From IMG/VR virus record IMGVR_UViG_3300042898_002363, positions 1 through 33,920 of that record: a stretch of 33,920 bases of DNA; one strand, 5' to 3'. The notes under the pieces were generated by a model. That model was not told the DNA's origin and searched no databases. It saw nothing but the letters and a program-made list of their open reading frames with translations. The translations under genes and the position numbers were made by a program. Of this stretch, positions 1 through 8,000 are shown piece after piece (the stretch's first letter is position 1; every line of letters begins with the position of its first letter). This DNA is from a virus.

Positions 1-756
1 CTGATAATGACTCTGATAATGACTGCTATATTCAGAAGGGCGAGGGTAGTTTGCCTGCCCACCACTGTGACCAAATGACACCCACGGAGGGTTGTCCAAC
101 CTAGTCAATTCCCATGGTGCAACTGTGCGCTGTCCAAAGTAAAAAATATCAAAAGGTGTTGTGATTATCATGTATGTTGATGTGCAAGATATGTAAATTG
201 GTTGATTTGATTTGCAAATCATTAAAGACTGTCCATTGGGATAGCTAGTTTGACTAGAAAAACTAGTGGCATTTTGATTTTTACCACTAGACCATGTAGC
301 ATTATAATAACTAGTGTCAGAAGTAAATGCTGTAGTAGAGGGATCATTGTTAGTATGACCGCACCATTGATCTAACCAAGGGTAACTATCAAAACTACTG
401 TTGAAAAAATATTGATTATTAGCAAACGTCATCCTGTAGTAGGGATAAGTGGTTTTACCAGTGAAATTAAATAAATCTACAATATAGGGAGTAGAAATAC
501 TACTGTTATAGGTAGTGGCAGCAGTGACGTTATTACTATTAGCTGCCTGCCAACCACCGGCTTCTGCATTAGAAAGAACTGTGATACAGTTATGACTGGT
601 GTTTTTTAAACCAGTAGCAGTTATAACTGGATTAACAACTGGTGTTGACCCCGCGGCTGCTGTGGCAACAGCATGTAAGCAAGCCTGAAAATTGAAAAAT
701 CGTGTTCTGTCGTTAGTAGAAACTCCGCCAACTTCTGTGTTTATTTGTACTAGCAT
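1..756 (-). CDS. Putative virion/appendage protein, 3' end missing
   Basis: This frame opens with ATG at 756 and stays open for 252 codons to the window edge, so the C-terminus is missing. It begins MLVQINTEVGGVSTNDRTRF and has a GGAG Shine-Dalgarno sequence about 12 nt before the start, 7 nt downstream of the preceding stop. The visible part is rich in Ser, Thr, Asn and Tyr with many aromatic residues (YPYYRMTF, YPWLDQWCGH, PFDIFYFGQR, APWELTRLDNPPW). I see no signal peptide, membrane segment or long coiled coil. The end of the visible part is a YQSHYQSHYQ-like repeat. I do not recognise the family. Its place at the end of a fibre gene array and its beta-type composition suggest a structural virion protein; this is inference. 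Confidence 0.75.
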   Translation of the reverse strand, partial: MLVQINTEVGGVSTNDRTRFFNFQACLHAVATAAAGSTPVVNPVITATGLKNTSHNCITVLSNAEAGGWQAANSNNVTAATTYNSSISTPYIVDLFNFTGKTTYPYYRMTFANNQYFFNSSFDSYPWLDQWCGHTNNDPSTTAFTSDTSYYNATWSSGKNQNATSFSSQTSYPNGQSLMICKSNQPIYISCTSTYMIITTPFDIFYFGQRTVAPWELTRLDNPPWVSFGHSGGQANYPRPSEYSSHYQSHYQ

Positions 757-763
757 ATTTTGT

Positions 764-1573
764 TTACTCCGTAACTATTGCATATCCAGGGCCAGTCTGT
801 CTGGTAACACCTGATGTATTATATTGAAAATCCGCGAACCCTAAGGGTATTCTAAATAAATTCGACACTGAATATGCAGAGTACCCTTGTTGTACGCTGG
901 ATATAAATGTCGGATTTTCTGGAATTATAGTACCACTCGCACTTGAAACGATGACTGGAGTCACCGGTACATTAATACTTCCTGTGATAGTGGTATATCC
1001 ACTGGATAATCCAGTGAGTGCATAAGAATAAGGAATAGTAAATGCGCTAGTACTGGTATTGACAGAAGCCATTTTCATACTGTCAGTATAGGTAGCAGTT
1101 ATACCATTTGTACCAATGTCAAATATTCCAAAAGATACACCACTGTACAAGCTAGTAATGTGTATACAGCTTGCAGTGATAACAATGGTAATACCTGAAT
1201 TAAATTGACCACCATAGCTGTTTGCATTAGGAACTAGGTTAAGTGTAGTTACAGCACTATTAATAAGAGTGTCTGACCCTGAAGTGTAACCTCGTGCCAA
1301 TGCAATACTTGTTAGTACAGATGTTCCAAAGTTTAAACGGAAATAGTGTGTAGTTCCACTGTCTACACTGTGTACTTTACTGAATGTATTAGTTCCTGCA
1401 TTTTCTAATACGTATTTTCCAGTTGGATAAGTTCCAGTGAATGTGGTTCTTGCTGTATCGCACCCGGCGCTCAAACCGCCTACATTGGTAATAGTACCTG
1501 TTATCAAACCAATAATATCACTTTTGAATTGATTACTGGTTATGCTACCCAGCATATTGTATTTAACTATCAT
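764..1573 (-). CDS. Putative structural protein of unknown function
   Basis: A 269-residue protein beginning MIVKYNMLGSITSNQFKSDI. The frame is open further upstream to 1669, but that extension lies inside the preceding gene and simply reads its proline-rich tail in another frame. The ATG at 1573 has AAGGA at a normal distance and starts 20 nt after the previous stop. The protein is rich in Thr, Ser, Gly and Ile, as expected for beta-structure. It contains TGTYPTGKYVLENAG near residue 50 and HYFRLNFGTSVLTSIALARGYTSG near residue 80. No catalytic motif is visible. It ends 7 nt before the next gene and is probably co-translated with it. I have an impression of similar proteins in pelagic T4-like phages but cannot give it a function. 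A structural role is inferred from neighbours. Confidence 0.75.
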   Translation of the reverse strand: MIVKYNMLGSITSNQFKSDIIGLITGTITNVGGLSAGCDTARTTFTGTYPTGKYVLENAGTNTFSKVHSVDSGTTHYFRLNFGTSVLTSIALARGYTSGSDTLINSAVTTLNLVPNANSYGGQFNSGITIVITASCIHITSLYSGVSFGIFDIGTNGITATYTDSMKMASVNTSTSAFTIPYSYALTGLSSGYTTITGSINVPVTPVIVSSASGTIIPENPTFISSVQQGYSAYSVSNLFRIPLGFADFQYNTSGVTRQTGPGYAIVTE

Positions 1574-1580
1574 ATCTTTT

Positions 1581-1585
1581 TCCTT
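1581..1585 (-). promoter_or_regulatory. Ribosome binding site AAGGA fixing the start at 1573
   Basis: AAGGA followed by AAAAGAT lies directly before the ATG at 1573. It supports this start over the in-frame upstream ATG at 1669, which would overlap the preceding gene by 77 nt and has no comparable site. Confidence 0.6.
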
Positions 1586-1592
1586 ATATCTG

Positions 1593-1895
1593 TTATTCTG
1601 ATTGCGTTTCTGATTCAGCCGGCACTTCTGGTACTTCTGGTACTTCTGGTACTGGTAGTGGAAGCTCAACTAGTAGTGTAAATTTATCGCTAGTGACTGT
1701 TGATTCTTTGGTATATACTAACCAAGTACCAAATATGTGTGTTACTATACAATTAATTAAATTACTACCAGCCGCTGTAGCAAATGCTTCAGTAATGTGT
1801 ACTTGTGGATCACTACCTTCTGGAATGCTATCGGTGAACGAGTAAACTCTACCGATTTCATTACCAAATATTTCTTGTAATTGTTCTGATGTCAT
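1593..1895 (-). CDS. Small hypothetical protein with Pro-Glu-Val repeat tail
   Basis: A 100-residue protein starting MTSEQLQEIFGNEIGRVYSF. The start is supported by AAGAAGGAAAT just upstream. Residues 1-78 look like a small mixed alpha/beta domain with no motif I can name. The last 20 residues are a PEVPEVPEVP tract followed by AESETQSE, an acidic, probably extended tail. The tract is encoded by a tandem 9-nt repeat (GGTACTTCT-type on the plus strand, about 1629-1655). It sits between two putative virion proteins, so it may be a minor virion component or an assembly factor. I do not recognise it. Confidence 0.7.
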   Translation of the reverse strand: MTSEQLQEIFGNEIGRVYSFTDSIPEGSDPQVHITEAFATAAGSNLINCIVTHIFGTWLVYTKESTVTSDKFTLLVELPLPVPEVPEVPEVPAESETQSE

Positions 1896-1913
1896 CTTAT
1901 TTCCTTCTTTATA

Positions 1914-1921
1914 TATTTATG
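1914..1921 (-). promoter_or_regulatory. Late-promoter-like element CATAAATA
   Basis: Reading on the minus strand, CATAAATA overlaps the stop codon of the 1917-3548 gene and lies 18 nt before the ATG at 1895, with the Shine-Dalgarno AAGAAGG between. T4 late promoters are TATAAATA and cyanophage variants relax the first bases. The same octamer also occurs inside a gene near 18428-18435, so this single match is weak. Confidence 0.4.
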
Positions 1922-3548
1922 CTAGTGTTACTAAATATTCTAAGTCTATTCTTAAATCACTGGCTCCAGTGCCTGCTGTGACATTCACAGTCAAGTAATC
2001 AGTTGTTGTTAAACTAATATTTGCCGCGGTTACTGTCATTTTATTTGTTCCAGAGCTTATATTATATGTTCCTACAACTGATCCGTTTTTCAACAACTGA
2101 AAAGTGAAAGTACTAGAAGATACAGTACTCAAACTAGCATATACATTACTTATAGTTAAACTGCTAGGCGGGTATAGTCGTGCTGTACCAGTTACTGGTA
2201 CTGTAATAGTACCACTTTGATTCATTGTAATATATTTTTTGACGGTATTAACTCTTGTCTTCCAAGCAGTACCATCCCAAATATACAATGCCTGGGTATC
2301 TTCTGCAAATGAGATATCACCAATTCTGTTATTTACTAATGGTAGATAAGAAGCATCTTCTACAATTGCAATAGTAGGAACTACAACAACGTCATTACCA
2401 GCTACTAACGTAGCAGTACCTGCTACTTCACGAATCTTATTTTTAAAGCTAGGTGTGTTTTCAACATATGTAGCTAAATCTTGTGGTACGAATTTGTCAA
2501 CACTTGCATCATATACAACGCACATCTGATTAACTAGACTTGGAATTGGACGAATCTCAATTGGTGTTTTATGTCCTTCGTGTGTATGTTGAAAATATAT
2601 TACATAGTTTCCATTGATATTTGTTTCAACTGCTAAGTCTTTGATAGTTATAGTTCCACGCATTGACGAATGCACACCGCATTGATAATACAATGTGTCA
2701 GGGGCATTCTGAGGAACAGTAAAGACTAGGGTAGTTTGTCCTACAGAACCGTTATTTCTACTACCAACAACACCCGTGGTGTATTCACCAACATATGTAT
2801 TTGCAACAAAGCCAGTTCCGTTATCCGTAGTTAGATAGAAGGGATGATTTGCTATAGATGAAGCCAGATTGAAAGTATATGTACTACCACGATACAAGGG
2901 ACCTATACCTTTGTTATTACCGTCAGCGTCGCCGCCTATTGTATAAGAACCTGCACTGACAAAACTTACATTGTATGCACCACCTGATGGTTGAACTAAT
3001 GTGGGAGGCGTAACAGTGCTAGGTACTGTAACAGTAGTGCGTTTAACAGTAGTACTTACTCCACCGTTAATGTCAGGATGTGTTACATTAACATTTCCAT
3101 TATCTACAGCCCAATCTACTACATTTTGATTTCCTGCTCCATCGATCCACTTAAATTTTCCACCATGCGTTTGAGTCATGTTACCATATGTTACTGCACC
3201 AGCAAAGTTGTTTACAGTATATACGCCTTGTTGATACATCGGTACACTTACTTGTGGGCTATTAGTGATTGAAGTTCTTGCATAAGGTAATGTGCTAGTT
3301 GCCCAAGTCCAGAACCATGTAGTATCATCACCTGCATCAGGTGCCGCCACTTGTATTGTTAATATTTCAGGTGCAATTGTTAAATTGAAGGGGAAGATGT
3401 TAGCCGCAGAGAAAGTAGAATTACCCAGGTTAATTTGAGCGTTGGCTGCAAGATATATATTTCCATATGTTGCTGTGGGGCTACCTAGCGTAGTGTTTGC
3501 TACTGGGGTAAGAATACCTGCATTTTTTAAACTACTGTAATTTGCCAT
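1917..3548 (-). CDS. Virion protein with a cupredoxin-like domain
   Basis: A 543-residue protein of several parts. Residues 1-50 carry a fibre-like tag (GNIYLAANAQINLGNSTF). Residues 65-170 contain PDAGDDTTWFWTW and a YTVNNF.G.VTYGNMTQTH region. Residues 190-303 resemble a cupredoxin fold: a strand with NHPFYL (His235), then TLVFTVPQ, then YYQCGVHSSMRGTITI giving Cys290, His293 and Met296. These four are the ligand types of type 1 copper proteins. Residues 400-433 hold IGDISFAEDTQALYIWDG, a segment I associate with pelagic phage virion proteins, and the C-terminal 100 residues look like a beta domain. A weak purine-rich Shine-Dalgarno (AAGAAAGA) precedes the ATG. It is likely an appendage or baseplate-associated protein. 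Copper binding is inferred from the motif only. Confidence 0.8.
   Translation of the reverse strand: MANYSSLKNAGILTPVANTTLGSPTATYGNIYLAANAQINLGNSTFSAANIFPFNLTIAPEILTIQVAAPDAGDDTTWFWTWATSTLPYARTSITNSPQVSVPMYQQGVYTVNNFAGAVTYGNMTQTHGGKFKWIDGAGNQNVVDWAVDNGNVNVTHPDINGGVSTTVKRTTVTVPSTVTPPTLVQPSGGAYNVSFVSAGSYTIGGDADGNNKGIGPLYRGSTYTFNLASSIANHPFYLTTDNGTGFVANTYVGEYTTGVVGSRNNGSVGQTTLVFTVPQNAPDTLYYQCGVHSSMRGTITIKDLAVETNINGNYVIYFQHTHEGHKTPIEIRPIPSLVNQMCVVYDASVDKFVPQDLATYVENTPSFKNKIREVAGTATLVAGNDVVVVPTIAIVEDASYLPLVNNRIGDISFAEDTQALYIWDGTAWKTRVNTVKKYITMNQSGTITVPVTGTARLYPPSSLTISNVYASLSTVSSSTFTFQLLKNGSVVGTYNISSGTNKMTVTAANISLTTTDYLTVNVTAGTGASDLRIDLEYLVTLA
2661..2846 (-). other. Cupredoxin-like ligand region (His-Cys-His-Met)
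   Basis: This part of the 543-residue virion protein encodes His235 in NHPFYL, then 55 residues later CGVHSSM with Cys290, His293 and Met296. In plastocyanin-type proteins the order is His, then Cys-x2-His-x4-Met. Here the last spacing is x2, closer to cytochrome oxidase subunit II. The residues could bind copper, or the fold may be kept without metal. Confidence 0.55.
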
Positions 3549-3569
3549 ATATTATTATCTTTCTTATTA

Positions 3570-3577
3570 TATTTAGT
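3570..3577 (-). promoter_or_regulatory. Late-promoter-like element ACTAAATA
   Basis: ACTAAATA on the minus strand in the 61-nt gap between the 3610-6675 and 1917-3548 genes, 21 nt before the ATG at 3548. It resembles the CTAAATA form of late promoter reported for T4-like cyanophages. The gap is one of the longest in the fibre region, which fits a promoter. Confidence 0.45.
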
Positions 3578-3609
3578 CCTAAATACCTAGAATACTCTTT
3601 CTACAAAGA

Positions 3610-6600
3610 TTAAACGTTAGTTAACAACCAACCTTGTGTACTGTTGTAATAAGCTAAAGTAAATGCGGCTCTGTCAGTAGTAACTACCATATCGCTCGCA
3701 TCACCCTGAATCTTACCACCATTTCTAGCTACAGTAATAGCACGTGTGCTTGCATTACCAGTACCATCAATAATAGAAATTTCATCACCTAACGTACCTG
3801 AACTTGGCAATGTCATTGTAATATTAGCAGATGATGTATCTACAATATACTTAGTTGATGCAACCATTGTTGTGTTTGCGCTAACTGCTGAATATGTCCA
3901 GGCTGCGCCGCCTCCGCCGCCTCCACTAGTGCCACCGGTAACAGTTGTAATCTCAACTACTGCTCCTGTAGGAGGTGCTTCACTAAACGTAATAACATTT
4001 GCTAATACAGTGTATGTATTTCTTGGTTGCAATACACCACCAATAGCTACAATTGTGTAATCAGCACTAACAGGTGTAGCAGTTAGAGTTTCCATTGTCC
4101 ATGTACCGTTTCCAGTAAATCTGTCTACTACTAATGTAGTTGATGATAATGCTGTCCAACTTAAGTTACCTGTACCATCTGTTTTCAATACATAATTAGC
4201 ACTACCACCAGAAATTTTAACATTAGCAACTGCACCTAAAGTAGTAACACCAGATACTGTTAAGCTAGTTAGTGTACCTGTACTTGTAATATTTGGTTGA
4301 GCAGCAGTATAAACTGTACCTGCAACTAATGCATTACCAACTTGTCCAGAGACATTAGCACCGGCGACAGCATATGCATTTAATGCATTACCTACGTTAC
4401 CAGTTACATTAGCACCTGCTACTGCATTAGCAGTTGCCGCAAATGCAACTTCACCCGTTACGTTACCACCAGTGATAGATGTTAGTAAACTACCATTACC
4501 AGTAAAGAAATTAGCTGTTGCTAAGTTACCCAAGCTAGCATTAGCGGCTGTTAGATTACCAGTAGAATTCAAGGTACCAGCAACATTAACACCAGTGGTA
4601 GTTATAATAACTACGTTTCCGGTACCACCAACACCCATAGTGATATTGCCATTGGAAGTTGAAATGTCTACATTACTTGTACCATTTGCTACTTTAGTTG
4701 ATGTACCACCGGAAGCAATGATACCTGTTAATAAACTACCGTCACCAATGAAATAATTAGAAGTAACTGCATTACCTAAGTTAGCATCACCTGCTTTAAT
4801 TGCACCTAGTGTAGTTACAGTAACAGAGTTATTAGCTACTGATACGTTACTAGCAAAAGTAAACACCTTATCAGTATTCATCCAACCCATAAATGCGTCT
4901 TTTACACCACCATCATAGTAATGCAATAATTGACCACGTTCTTTACCATCATTACTTGATAATGCGGCACCATTTGCGCCGCCGCCCAATTCAAAGATTG
5001 GATCTACAATTTGTGTTACAGTTGAGTTAACTGTAGTTGTTGTCCCAGTAACAGTCAAGTTACCTGCAATAGTTGTATCACCGGCAGACAATGCACCAGT
5101 CACTGCTAAAGTAGTTAATGTACCGACACTTGTAATATTTGGTTGTGCCGCAGTATAAACTGTACCTGCGACTAATGCATTACCTACTTGACCTGAAACA
5201 TTAGCTCCTGCAACACTGTTAGCGGTAGTTGCAAATGCAACAGCACCCGTTACGTTAGCACCAGCTAATCCAGTTAATGCTTGTCCATTACCAATAATGT
5301 TACCAACTGTTACGTTACCAGTTGTTGTGATATATCCAGAAACATTAACACCGGTTCCTGTTACTGTAACAATACCGGCATTGCCAGCAACACCCATAGT
5401 GATATTACCATTAGCGGTTGAAATGTCTACATTACTTGTACCATTTGCAGTTTTAGTAGAGGTTGCGGCTGAAACACCAGTCAACTGACTACCATTACCG
5501 ATATAGAATGCGGCAGTAATATTGCCTGATGCAGTAAATGCGTTTGCAGAAATAACGTCAGCACCGCTGATGTTACCACTACCACCGGATGCTGTTGTAA
5601 TTGACCCAACAGTTAAAGTACCGGATATATTAGCATTACCTGCAGTTAAATTACCAGTTACAGCTACACTTGTTAGTGTACCAACTGAGGTAATATTTGG
5701 TTGTGCCGCAGTGTAAACTGTTCCCGCGACTAATGCATTAGCTACTTGTCCTGAAACATTGCCACCTGCTACTGCATATGCATTTAATGCATTACCTACG
5801 TTACCAGTTACGTTTGCACCGGCAACACTATTAGCAGTTGCCGCAAATGCAACTTCACCAGAGACATTAGCGCCAGCAACAGCATATGCATTTAATGCAT
5901 TACTTACATTGCCGGTTACATTAGCACCTGCAATTGATGTTAACCCACTACCATTACCAGTAATTACACCAGAACCAGCATTTATATATCCAACAACGTT
6001 GATACCCGTTGTTGTAATTGTTACTACTCCGGCAGTGCCACCAACACCCATTGTAATATTACCACTAGCAGTTGCTATGTCTACGTTACTTGTACCGTTT
6101 GCAGTTTTAGTTGCAGTGCCGCTTGAAGCGACAATGCCAGTTAATCCACTACCATTACCAACAAAATTCGTAGCAGATAGTGTACCTGTTGATACGTTAA
6201 ATGTTAAATTCGCACTTCCTGCTAAATTAGTTCCGTCATTGAACTGAACTTGAGTATTACTACCACCTACGTTCGCATTACCAGTACCAGATGAAGAGGC
6301 TCCCCATGACAAATTACCAGAACCATCAGTCTTTAGTACATAACCGTTAGTACCACCGGTAATTTTAACGTTAGCTACTGCTCCTAAATCACTGTTACCT
6401 GATACAGTTAAGCTAGTTAATGTACCGACACTAGTGATATTGGGCTGTGCCGCAGTATATACAGTGCCTGCAACGATTGCATTAGCTACTTGACCGGTTA
6501 CGTTTGCGCCTGCAATTGAAGACAGACTGCTACCGTTACCACTAAAGTAATTAGCTATCGCTAAATTACCCAAGTTAGCATTACCCGATTCTATATTACC

Positions 6601-6675
6601 GGTAATATTTGCATTAGCAAACGTGAAACGTTCAGCAGTATCAATACTGAACGGTTTAATTTTTAAAATTGCCAT
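3610..6675 (-). CDS. Large modular tail-fibre-like protein (1021 aa)
   Basis: A repeat-built fibre protein starting MAILKIKPFSIDTAERFTF, with AGAGGATGA upstream as ribosome binding site. The shaft has four copies of a 24-residue unit (GTVYTAAQPNITSVGTLTSL type) and several GNGS.LT.IAGANVTG and TKTANGTSNVDI(A/S)T units. Around residues 555-630 is the module with DPIFELGGG, NDGKERGQLLHYY and DAFMGW that recurs in other fibres here. Residues about 848-910 (VDRFTGNG to AVVEITTV) match the C-terminus of the 8001-8981 protein. A GGTSGGGGGGAA linker then joins a final domain of about 95 residues (YIVDTSSANITMTLPSSG, GDEISIIDGTGN, YYNSTQGWLLTNV) of a type I know from other phage fibre proteins. The terminal domain may be a receptor-binding tip; that is inferred. 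Confidence 0.85.
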   Translation of the reverse strand: MAILKIKPFSIDTAERFTFANANITGNIESGNANLGNLAIANYFSGNGSSLSSIAGANVTGQVANAIVAGTVYTAAQPNITSVGTLTSLTVSGNSDLGAVANVKITGGTNGYVLKTDGSGNLSWGASSSGTGNANVGGSNTQVQFNDGTNLAGSANLTFNVSTGTLSATNFVGNGSGLTGIVASSGTATKTANGTSNVDIATASGNITMGVGGTAGVVTITTTGINVVGYINAGSGVITGNGSGLTSIAGANVTGNVSNALNAYAVAGANVSGEVAFAATANSVAGANVTGNVGNALNAYAVAGGNVSGQVANALVAGTVYTAAQPNITSVGTLTSVAVTGNLTAGNANISGTLTVGSITTASGGSGNISGADVISANAFTASGNITAAFYIGNGSQLTGVSAATSTKTANGTSNVDISTANGNITMGVAGNAGIVTVTGTGVNVSGYITTTGNVTVGNIIGNGQALTGLAGANVTGAVAFATTANSVAGANVSGQVGNALVAGTVYTAAQPNITSVGTLTTLAVTGALSAGDTTIAGNLTVTGTTTTVNSTVTQIVDPIFELGGGANGAALSSNDGKERGQLLHYYDGGVKDAFMGWMNTDKVFTFASNVSVANNSVTVTTLGAIKAGDANLGNAVTSNYFIGDGSLLTGIIASGGTSTKVANGTSNVDISTSNGNITMGVGGTGNVVIITTTGVNVAGTLNSTGNLTAANASLGNLATANFFTGNGSLLTSITGGNVTGEVAFAATANAVAGANVTGNVGNALNAYAVAGANVSGQVGNALVAGTVYTAAQPNITSTGTLTSLTVSGVTTLGAVANVKISGGSANYVLKTDGTGNLSWTALSSTTLVVDRFTGNGTWTMETLTATPVSADYTIVAIGGVLQPRNTYTVLANVITFSEAPPTGAVVEITTVTGGTSGGGGGGAAWTYSAVSANTTMVASTKYIVDTSSANITMTLPSSGTLGDEISIIDGTGNASTRAITVARNGGKIQGDASDMVVTTDRAAFTLAYYNSTQGWLLTNV
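4249..6468 (-). repeat. Four dispersed 72-nt shaft repeats (AAQPNITS unit)
   Basis: Copies at about 4249-4320, 5095-5166, 5653-5724 and 6397-6468 encode a 24-residue unit containing AAQPNIT and GTLT. The DNA is also similar between copies (for example plus-strand AATATTTGGTTGTGCCGCAG), most strongly in the second and third. Related units occur once in the 8001-8981 gene, twice in 11586-12875 and five times in 13142-17257, so the set offers many sites for recombination. Confidence 0.75.
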
Positions 6676-6699
6676 GGTGTCATCCTCTTTTTATTATTG

Positions 6700-6707
6700 T
6701 ATTTATC
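6700..6707 (-). promoter_or_regulatory. Late-promoter-like element GATAAATA
   Basis: GATAAATA on the minus strand lies directly after the stop of the 6710-7072 gene and 24 nt before the ATG at 6675, with AGAGGATGA in between. If it is a T4-type late -10 element, the transcript would start about 19 nt before the gene. It is one of only four exact copies I found in the window, all just upstream of genes. Confidence 0.55.
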
Positions 6708-6709
6708 TC

Positions 6710-7072
6710 TTATGGCGATGTAGCTGGCGATGTAACCTCTACCCAATTTAGAGTAGGTTCATCCCAAACATACATTTTACCTTCTTCCACAGGCATAGCT
6801 ACTGGAGCTTCCCATGTGCAAGATGTTTCGTTTAGTGTCCAGCTTGGATAGGGCTGGGGTGCATAGAATGCATCACGTCCCTCATCGTATGTATAGCCGA
6901 TACCTGCGTAATTTTTACGCATTGGTGTTCCACCTAAAAGATGTACACCTCCCTGTGTATTATAGCTGGTTTGTACCCAGCCTGTTCCAAATAACCCACT
7001 ATCGATAACGTCTTGTTCCGCTACGATAACTTGTGTTACTGTCCCGTTTTCTACTTTTGCAAAATGACTCAT
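6710..7072 (-). CDS. Small pelagic-phage virion-associated protein, function unknown
   Basis: A 120-residue protein starting MSHFAKVENGTVTQVIVAEQ with a strong AAAGGAG ribosome binding site. It contains TGWVQTSYNTQGGVHLLGG, then RKNYAGIGYTYDEGRDAFYAPQPYPSW, then a WTLNETSCTWEAPVAMP segment and a tryptophan-rich end (MYVWDEPTLNWVEV). I recognise this pattern as a small conserved protein found in many marine T4-like phages, usually beside tail-fibre genes, with no function assigned that I know of. The protein is full length for that family. Lying between the glycine-rich adhesin gene and a fibre gene, it may be a fibre chaperone or a small tip protein; both are guesses. Confidence 0.8.
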   Translation of the reverse strand: MSHFAKVENGTVTQVIVAEQDVIDSGLFGTGWVQTSYNTQGGVHLLGGTPMRKNYAGIGYTYDEGRDAFYAPQPYPSWTLNETSCTWEAPVAMPVEEGKMYVWDEPTLNWVEVTSPATSP

Positions 7073-7084
7073 GTTTTTACTCCT

Positions 7085-7999
7085 TTAAAATGTAATTGAC
7101 CCTGAGCTGGTCCACTGATAAACTCTATATCCACCTGAAACTGTTATTGTTGGTGATCCTGTTGTGCTGGTTGCGGCTGAATAAGAGTCTGCATAGCGAA
7201 TTATTACTATACCTGATCCGCCAGCACCACCATTAACATTGTATCCGCCACCTGATCCGCCACCACCGCCACCGGTGTTAGTTGTGCCTGATGTTCCCGG
7301 TGTTCCTGGTCCACTACCATATGCAGAACCAGCTCCACCTCCGCCATTGCCTCCTGAACCACCGGTTACCCCGCCCCCACCGCCACCGCCTCCTGCATAG
7401 TATGTTGATGTGCCTGAGATAGAACTAGCCGTACCCGCGCCACCGTTTCCTCCGCCGCTACTACTACCATCATTGCCATAAACTTCGGATCCGCCACCGC
7501 CACCTCCTCCATAATTTGGAGCACTTGATACCGGAGCTCCTGCACCGCCTTGGTTACCTTGTGATGGTGATGTAGATGGGGTATTGCCAGCACCACCGGC
7601 GCCACTATACCAACTACCACCGCCTCCTGAACCACCTTGACCTCCAGATTCGGCATATGCATTTCCAGCACCATATCCTCCACCAGTTGAGGTTATAGAA
7701 CTAAAAATTGAGTCATTTCCTTTGCCACCATTGGCAGATAAACTACCTGGTTGTCCGGGCCCGGCAGTACCACCTGCACCAACGGTGACTGTAATAGGTG
7801 AACCGGATGGTACTGAAAAACTTGGTGCAGTTCTATATCCACCTGCGCCACCACCTGCCCCGCGCTCACTATTACCGGATCCGCCGCCGCCACCTCCACC
7901 GGCAACCACAAGATATTCTACAGTAGGAGTAATTGAAGGGCCAGACCCATTTGTCAATACTATGCCAGGTCCAATATTAATTCCGGGTCCGATATCCAT
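7085..7999 (-). CDS. Glycine-rich adhesin-like tail fibre tip protein
   Basis: A 304-residue protein of which about 240 residues are glycine-rich. It starts MDIGPGINIGPGIVLTNG, then has VEYLVVAGGGGGGG, GAGGYRT and VTVGAGG, then runs of GGGGGGG separated by Ser, Asn, Ala and Tyr. It ends GGSGIVIIRY followed by ITVSGGYRVYQWTSSGSITF. This layout is the common phage 'glycine-rich domain' protein. Runs of this kind form polyglycine-II sandwiches in the gp38 adhesin of phage S16, where the loops between runs bind the receptor. The two genes abut (stop TAA, one base, ATG), suggesting coupled translation with the fibre gene 8001-8981. A distal adhesin role is likely. A link to a particular fibre is inference. 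Confidence 0.8.
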   Translation of the reverse strand: MDIGPGINIGPGIVLTNGSGPSITPTVEYLVVAGGGGGGGSGNSERGAGGGAGGYRTAPSFSVPSGSPITVTVGAGGTAGPGQPGSLSANGGKGNDSIFSSITSTGGGYGAGNAYAESGGQGGSGGGGSWYSGAGGAGNTPSTSPSQGNQGGAGAPVSSAPNYGGGGGGGSEVYGNDGSSSGGGNGGAGTASSISGTSTYYAGGGGGGGGVTGGSGGNGGGGAGSAYGSGPGTPGTSGTTNTGGGGGGSGGGYNVNGGAGGSGIVIIRYADSYSAATSTTGSPTITVSGGYRVYQWTSSGSITF

Positions 8000-8000
8000 A

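Noticed and set aside
1574-1669. N-terminal extension of the 269-aa protein to an ATG at 1669
   Set aside because: The extra residues (YQYQKYQKYQK) are an out-of-frame reading of the Pro-Glu-Val repeat in the preceding gene, and the ATG at 1573 has a good ribosome binding site.
7366-7911. Alternative-frame open frames within the glycine-rich adhesin gene
   Set aside because: They result from the GGN codon bias of the adhesin. They lie in other frames of the same strand and have no ribosome sites or recognisable products.
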